DNA of 10,004 bases from Alphaproteobacteria bacterium (GTDB lineage Bacteria; Pseudomonadota; Alphaproteobacteria; UBA3830), in assembly GCA_025998735.1 (NCBI GenBank), contig BNWJ01000043.1:1-10004 (forward strand), given 5' to 3'. Under the pieces are notes generated by a model. That model was not told the DNA's origin. It searched no databases and saw nothing but the letters and a program-made list of their open reading frames with translations. The translations under genes were made by a program, and so were the position numbers. Shown piece after piece: positions 8,602 to 10,004 of this stretch; the stretch's first letter is position 1; every line of letters begins with the position of its first letter.

Positions 8602-10004
8602 TCGTGTCGTTGGAGCGGAGCGACGTAGGAATCCAGTGGTTGCAGTACAAGCGTCTGCTTTTTTCTGGATCCCTACGCCACTACGTGGCTCTGGATGACG
8701 GCGTTTGTGGTGGTTGATGCGTGCCGCACACGCATTTACTCTTGCTGAAGGCGCTTTGGCATTGGAAGTAGTGTCGGCATACACTGAAGAAGGAGGCGAA
8801 GCCATTTTTGGATCCAGCGTCACGCTGGCTGAAGGCGCTTTGGCATTGGAAGTAGTGTCGGCATACACTGAAGAAGGAGGCGAAGCCATTTTTGGATCCA
8901 GCGTCACGCTGGCTGAAGGCGCTTTGGCATTGGAAGCACATCTCGCATACATTGAAGAAGGTGGCAAAGCAGTAAATGGATCCACCGTCTCGTTGGCTGA
9001 AGACATTAGTGCCCGTAGTGCAGCAACTGCCCGTGCTTCAAACACTGTCACGTTGGCTCGCACTGCGGTTACGTGCCGTTTCATATCGGCGCGGAAGAAC
9101 GGATGCATCATCAAACGAGTGTACATCTCGTCGTCAAACGAGCGTAAATACGTTTCCAGATGATCTTTGATTACCTCGCGAGTGTGTTTTCCGGTCGTTT
9201 TATAGGTCAGAAGCAGATCGTGCGCTTTTGTAACGTTCCAGGACGTCCATATTTCCTGACTTACGCTCCTCTGTTTCAGCCAGTTTTCGAAGATTTCCAG
9301 TGCCGACAGTATCTGCAGGCGTCGATTGTCCGTCACGCGGGATATGAAGGAATCGTCACATCGGTATGTATAGAGTACGCGATTGACAAAGCCAATGCGC
9401 CGCGCCGCCACAAGATTCGCAACGACAAACGCCAGATCGTCTCCAACGAAAGTGGCGGGAAACTCCATGCCAGCAGCAATAATCGCCTCACGACGGAAGA
9501 ACTTGTTCCAGGCGGCGTTGGTCGTGGTCAAAACAGACGAAAATTCCCGAGCGGTAAAATCGTCGCTCGGACGCGCCGCCATGACTCGTGCATCATACTC
9601 AATCCACGGTTGAACGCCATTTTTTCCAGGAATAACCTGATTATAGGGAAACATTACGACGTCCCGACCTTCGCAGGCCTTGTGTATGTCGAAATTCCTA
9701 AAATTTTCGACAACGGCGACGTCGTCGGCATCGATGAGCCATACGAACTCGCCTGTGGCTTCTGCTAAGCCTCGATTGCGGGCAGGCCCACATCCCAAGT
9801 TCTTTTCCTGACGAATTAGGCGCAGATTACTGAAGATTTTCGTCGATTCCTCAACAATCGACGCTGTTTCGTCGTTGGAAGCGTCGTCTACCACGATGAT
9901 TTCATGATCAATTTTGGCCAGCGCGGCGTCCACCGACTCTAGACAGCGCCAGATCGTCTTTTCCGCGTTATACGCCGGAATAATAACAGTTAAAAACGGT
10001 GGTT
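8032..10004 (-). CDS. Family 2 glycosyltransferase (5' partial), frame reads through into the adhesin N-terminus
   Basis: The N-terminus starts a few residues outside the window; the first visible residues are PPFLTVIIPAYNAEK, the classic GT-A opening. Then come EIIVVDDASNDET (nucleotide-sugar binding), NLGCGPARNRG, WLIDADD (the DXD metal/UDP site, near 9725-9740) and FVGDDLAF (where many relatives have EDxxF, the likely acceptor/base region), followed by YTYRCDDSFISR, a usual end of the catalytic core. The GT2 family transfers sugars from nucleotide-sugar donors at the cytoplasmic face of the membrane, often for surface polysaccharide; donor and acceptor cannot be told here. The GT-like part is about 330 residues, a normal length, and ends near 8960-9000. 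The frame has no stop there: it continues through 84-bp repeats, a palindromic element, a signal peptide and a glycine-rich block, stopping at 8032 only because a homopolymer at 8199-8210 shifts it. Whether the GT is a separate protein or truly fused is open. GT2 assignment is firm; the C-terminal boundary is not. Confidence 0.85.
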   Translation of the reverse strand, partial: PPFLTVIIPAYNAEKTIWRCLESVDAALAKIDHEIIVVDDASNDETASIVEESTKIFSNLRLIRQEKNLGCGPARNRGLAEATGEFVWLIDADDVAVVENFRNFDIHKACEGRDVVMFPYNQVIPGKNGVQPWIEYDARVMAARPSDDFTAREFSSVLTTTNAAWNKFFRREAIIAAGMEFPATFVGDDLAFVVANLVAARRIGFVNRVLYTYRCDDSFISRVTDNRRLQILSALEIFENWLKQRSVSQEIWTSWNVTKAHDLLLTYKTTGKHTREVIKDHLETYLRSFDDEMYTRLMMHPFFRADMKRHVTAVRANVTVFEARAVAALRALMSSANETVDPFTALPPSSMYARCASNAKAPSASVTLDPKMASPPSSVYADTTSNAKAPSASVTLDPKMASPPSSVYADTTSNAKAPSARVNACAARINHHKRRHPEPRSGVGIQKKADACTATTGFLRRSAPTTRVSLDNGNFCRISGALTLCALLSISATTLPLFATAENFYVLGGGGGGAASDGGGGGACTGGGGGRGGAVDGYFDNSGIWHSERGRNYGGAGNETGGGGGGGGYIGDLADPEAIKNGGSSTIGSSTLPLIWDAPPPRGSSQWADKVAMASVMILPTARMASLSMVAQAMVALVDTLHIQHIVQMQITSLYM
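8199..8210. repeat. 12-base G/C homopolymer that breaks the reading frame
   Basis: Twelve consecutive G on the plus strand (C on the coding strand), next to five C at 8194-8198. On the coding strand, glycine-rich sequence is in one frame before the tract (ending GSSTLPLIWDA) and in another after it (resuming GGQGGDGVG). With 12 bases the product ends at 8032, about 190 codons after GTG 8601. With 13 or 10 bases the frame joins the one open to base 1. Tracts like this cause slipped-strand phase variation in surface protein genes of several bacteria; they are also common sequencing or assembly errors. Confidence 0.85.
8500..8601 (-). other. Signal peptide of the giant surface protein
   Basis: Thirty-four residues from GTG 8601: a short polar start with one arginine (FCRISG), a hydrophobic core (ALTLCALLSISATTLPLF) and a small-residue cleavage motif ATA followed by EN. 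This fits Sec export with signal peptidase I cleavage after the last alanine. Immediately after it the glycine-rich mature part begins (ENFYVLGG). Because the same frame is open upstream into the GT2 gene, this internal hydrophobic segment is the best evidence that a new protein starts here. Confidence 0.7.
8586..8700. repeat. 115-bp nested-palindrome element (MITE- or REP-like) between GT2 and the adhesin
   Basis: The outer arms, 8586-8597 and 8689-8700, match as inverted repeats at 11 of 12 bases. A second inner pair, 8625-8636 and 8665-8676, also matches at 11 of 12. Smaller hairpins lie between the arms, for example GCCAC-TAC-GTGGC at 8677-8689 and GTCG/CGAC at 8606-8624. The structure would fold as a branched cruciform on either strand. 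Its minus-strand translation gives HPEPRSGVGIQKK and FLRRSAPTTRVSLDNG, which resembles readings of dispersed intergenic palindromes that I associate with Alphaproteobacteria. It lies exactly where the stop of the GT and the start of the adhesin would be expected, and the adhesin GTG at 8601 is just inside its end. Element identity is inferred, as only one copy is in the window. Confidence 0.65.
8744..8995. repeat. 84-bp tandem repeats (two identical copies plus a diverged copy) in the GT2 tail
   Basis: Units start at 8744, 8828 and 8912. The first two are identical over 84 bases; the third is identical for its first 25 bases and then diverges. A weaker fourth start is seen at 8996. Each unit encodes 28 residues on the minus strand (SNAKAPSASVTLDPK then MASPPSSVYADTT). 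The diverged copy is nearest the GT domain and reads NETVDPFTALPPSSMYAR, so it looks like the original end of the protein that was then duplicated. At the junctions sits a perfect palindrome, CCAGCGTCACGCTGG (8814-8828, and again at 8898-8912). As 84 is a multiple of three, copy-number changes keep the frame. Confidence 0.9.

Noticed and set aside
8586..8700. Rho-independent terminator between GT2 and the adhesin
   Set aside because: The hairpins are strong, but no T-run directly follows the outer arm in the transcription direction that would define a classic terminator; the structure fits a palindromic element better.
8705..9163. Plus-strand open frame of 152 codons with three LAEGALALE repeats
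   Set aside because: It is the complement of the 84-bp repeats and the GT2 C-terminus. Because the repeat length is a multiple of three, frames on both strands stay open there.
9160..9768. Plus-strand open frame of 202 codons
   Set aside because: It lies opposite the GT2 catalytic core, whose motifs are clear on the minus strand.

Overview
The window is read almost entirely on the minus strand. It holds the beginning of a family 2 glycosyltransferase (right edge, 5' end just outside) followed by one giant gene for an exported, repeat-built surface protein. That gene fills about 8.6 kb and runs off the left edge without a stop. The protein has a signal peptide, glycine-rich beta-helix-like repeats and a C-terminal series of autotransporter-type beta-strand repeats, so the host is most likely Gram-negative. 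A palindromic dispersed element whose translation includes HPEPRSG...GIQ resembles intergenic palindromes of Alphaproteobacteria. That placement is a weak inference and I cannot name the genus.

Layout in the direction of transcription (right to left). 10004-about 9000: GT2 domain with a visible P-A-Y-N, D-D, D-A-D-D and G-D-D series. 8744-9000: GT tail expanded by 84-bp tandem repeats, two of them identical, each unit carrying a 15-base palindrome. 8586-8700: a 115-bp nested-palindrome element with imperfect inverted termini. 8500-8601: signal peptide. 8211-8499: first glycine-rich block. 8199-8210: a 12-base homopolymer where the reading frame breaks. 6450-8190: glycine-rich rungs. 5612-6397: six Asp-box (BNR) units forming a probable six-bladed propeller. 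5420-5612: more glycine-rich rungs. 5058-5431: two blocks of strict hexapeptide repeats. 4010-4735: alanine-rich, probably helical domain. 2830-4000: linker with Glu/Pro-rich repeats. 1-3060: about ten autotransporter-type beta-strand repeats, including two near-identical 309-bp units, an in-frame Arg/Gly/Asp microsatellite and a Ser/Glu-rich insertion.

Two features matter most. First, the GT2 frame has no stop before the adhesin: it continues in frame through the 84-bp repeats, the palindromic element, the signal peptide and the first glycine-rich block, and ends only at 8032, after the homopolymer. Second, a change of one base in the homopolymer (12 to 13, or to 10) joins this frame to the frame that is open from there to base 1. 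The tract is therefore either a length-variable on/off switch for the giant protein or a sequencing error. A glycosyltransferase directly upstream of a giant exported protein suggests surface glycan or adhesin modification, but the substrate cannot be read from sequence. No tRNA, rRNA, CRISPR array, transposase, convincing promoter or terminator was seen, and no plus-strand gene is supported.
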